NCBI RefSeq assembly: GCF_041240605.1
Contig: NZ_CP162487.1
Coordinates: 2,549,001 to 2,613,000, forward strand
Length of the DNA: 64,000 nt
Direction of reading: 5' to 3'
From: Xanthomonas sp. DAR 80977
GTDB lineage: Bacteria > Pseudomonadota > Gammaproteobacteria > Xanthomonadales > Xanthomonadaceae
The notes below the pieces were generated by a model, which was not told the origin of the DNA, searched no databases, and saw only the letters and a list, made by a program, of their open reading frames with translations. Every line of letters starts with the position of its first letter. The stretch's first letter is position 1. Positions 63,346 to 64,000 of the stretch are shown piece by piece. The position numbers and the translations under genes were made by a program.

Positions 63346-64000
63346 GGCGTGGCGTTGCCGGTCAGGCGGGTATCGGGGAGGTAGGGAACGACGTGCTGTC
63401 CGTCGCTGAGGAAGGCCGCACCGGCGGCGACGACGCGTTCGCCCGCATCGAGTCCCTGGCGGACCTGCACGCGGCCGCCTTCGGCGTTCCCGGCCACGAT
63501 CTGGCGGCGGCGCACGGTGGCGTTGCCGTCCTGGTAGACGAACACCATCGGCTTGCCGTTGCCCATGCTCGGCACCAGTGCGCTCAGCGGCACGCTCAAC
63601 GGCGGCGCCTCGTCGCGGGGCAGGGCCAGCAGCAGGTTCTCGCCGCTGCGCAAGCCGGCGCCATCGCCCGCGGCGCTGTCGAACAGCGCCTGGACCGTGG
63701 CGCCGCCGTCGAGGCGATCGGAAACGCTGCGCAACTGCAACGGCAACGCTTGCTCGGGCGCACTGGCCCGATACGCCGCCGCTGCCTGGCCGGGACGCAG
63801 CGAGGCCGCCACCGCCGCCGGCAGCGCGACCGTCACCTGGGTCCGCCCCCGGCCTTCCACCTGCAGCACCGGCTGGCCGGCCGCGACATTGGCGTCGGGC
63901 TGTTGCAGCCGGGCCACGACGCTGCCGTCGAACGGCGCGCGCAGATCGGCCTGGCGCAGGCCGCGGTGCGCCAGCGCCAGGTCCGACTGCGCGCTGCGCA
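63342..64000 (-). CDS. RND membrane-fusion (periplasmic adaptor) protein, N-terminus beyond window
   Basis: The frame is open to the window edge; ~218 residues are visible. LRAPFDGSVVARLQQPDANV is the lipoyl-like half motif; a beta-barrel domain (VEGRGRTQVTVALPAAVAAS, PLSVPLSALVPSMGNGKPM) and the membrane-proximal end (VRQGLDAGERVVAAG) follow. Typical HlyD/AcrA-type adaptor. The stop overlaps the RND ATG (ATGA). Confidence 0.88.
   Translation of the reverse strand, partial: RSAQSDLALAHRGLRQADLRAPFDGSVVARLQQPDANVAAGQPVLQVEGRGRTQVTVALPAAVAASLRPGQAAAAYRASAPEQALPLQLRSVSDRLDGGATVQALFDSAAGDGAGLRSGENLLLALPRDEAPPLSVPLSALVPSMGNGKPMVFVYQDGNATVRRRQIVAGNAEGGRVQVRQGLDAGERVVAAGAAFLSDGQHVVPYLPDTRLTGNATP

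Overview
The window looks like a piece of a GC-rich gammaproteobacterial chromosome, most likely Xanthomonas or a close Xanthomonadaceae relative. The support is the core gene set on the right: ppsA with divergent ppsR, orn, tadA, the mntH/mntR pair, a class III PHA synthase operon phaE-phaC, tex, and LOV-domain and other hybrid histidine kinases. About the first 21 kb are different in kind: a patchwork of transposon debris, IncP-type conjugation genes and an interrupted restriction/defence-like operon, which I read as a degraded mobile island or integrated plasmid fragment.

Region 1 (1-2.9 kb): a clipped ORF with a DNA adenine methylase motif, an unknown gene, and a Tn3-family transposase that has lost its catalytic C-terminus but keeps one 38-bp terminal repeat. 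Region 2 (2.9-11.1 kb): IncP-like conjugation genes. A leftward block reads trbJ (fragment)-trbK-trbL-trbM-trbN-trbO-trbP followed by a Toprim primase that carries a signal peptide. Directly abutting it head-to-head is a rightward block, trbK (fragment)-trbK-trbL. The two TrbL proteins are clearly related but diverged, so this is a junction between two different trb operons in inverted orientation rather than a recent duplication. Region 3 (11.1-21.2 kb): an antitoxin-like ORF, then an operon-like run: HTH protein, start of a large DNA methyltransferase, IS21-family element, apparent end of the methyltransferase, DEAD/DEAH helicase, GIY-YIG nuclease, small protein, and an SMC/Rad50-like ATPase with a CxxC hook. 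The IS21 element has replaced most of the methyltransferase without a target duplication. I do not recognise this gene set as a named defence system, and it is the best candidate here for something undescribed.

Region 4 (21.4-29 kb): a diguanylate cyclase, an OmpW-like porin, and a TetR-controlled set of small redox enzymes (two F420-reductase-like paralogues flanking an NmrA/SDR-like protein, then a SnoaL-like protein and a methyltransferase). A textbook promoter carries two palindromic operators. Region 5 (29.5-57 kb): core genome: a KaiC-like ATPase coupled to a hybrid kinase, manganese homeostasis, RNA metabolism, PEP synthase and its regulator, lipid and PHA metabolism, a LOV photoreceptor kinase, Tex, and a 1281-residue multi-PAS/GAF hybrid kinase with a single receiver protein beside it. 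Region 6 (57.1-58.3 kb): tRNA-Leu(CAA) and a tandemly duplicated tRNA-Ala(GGC)-tRNA-Glu(TTC) pair, each copy with its own promoter and terminator. Region 7 (58.4-64 kb): a leftward operon of membrane-fusion protein (cut by the window edge), RND transporter and a lipoprotein alpha/beta hydrolase, joined by 4-bp overlaps.

All calls rest on reading the translations and DNA by eye; no database search was run. Family names come from recognisable motifs and remembered relatives, and percent identities are deliberately not given.
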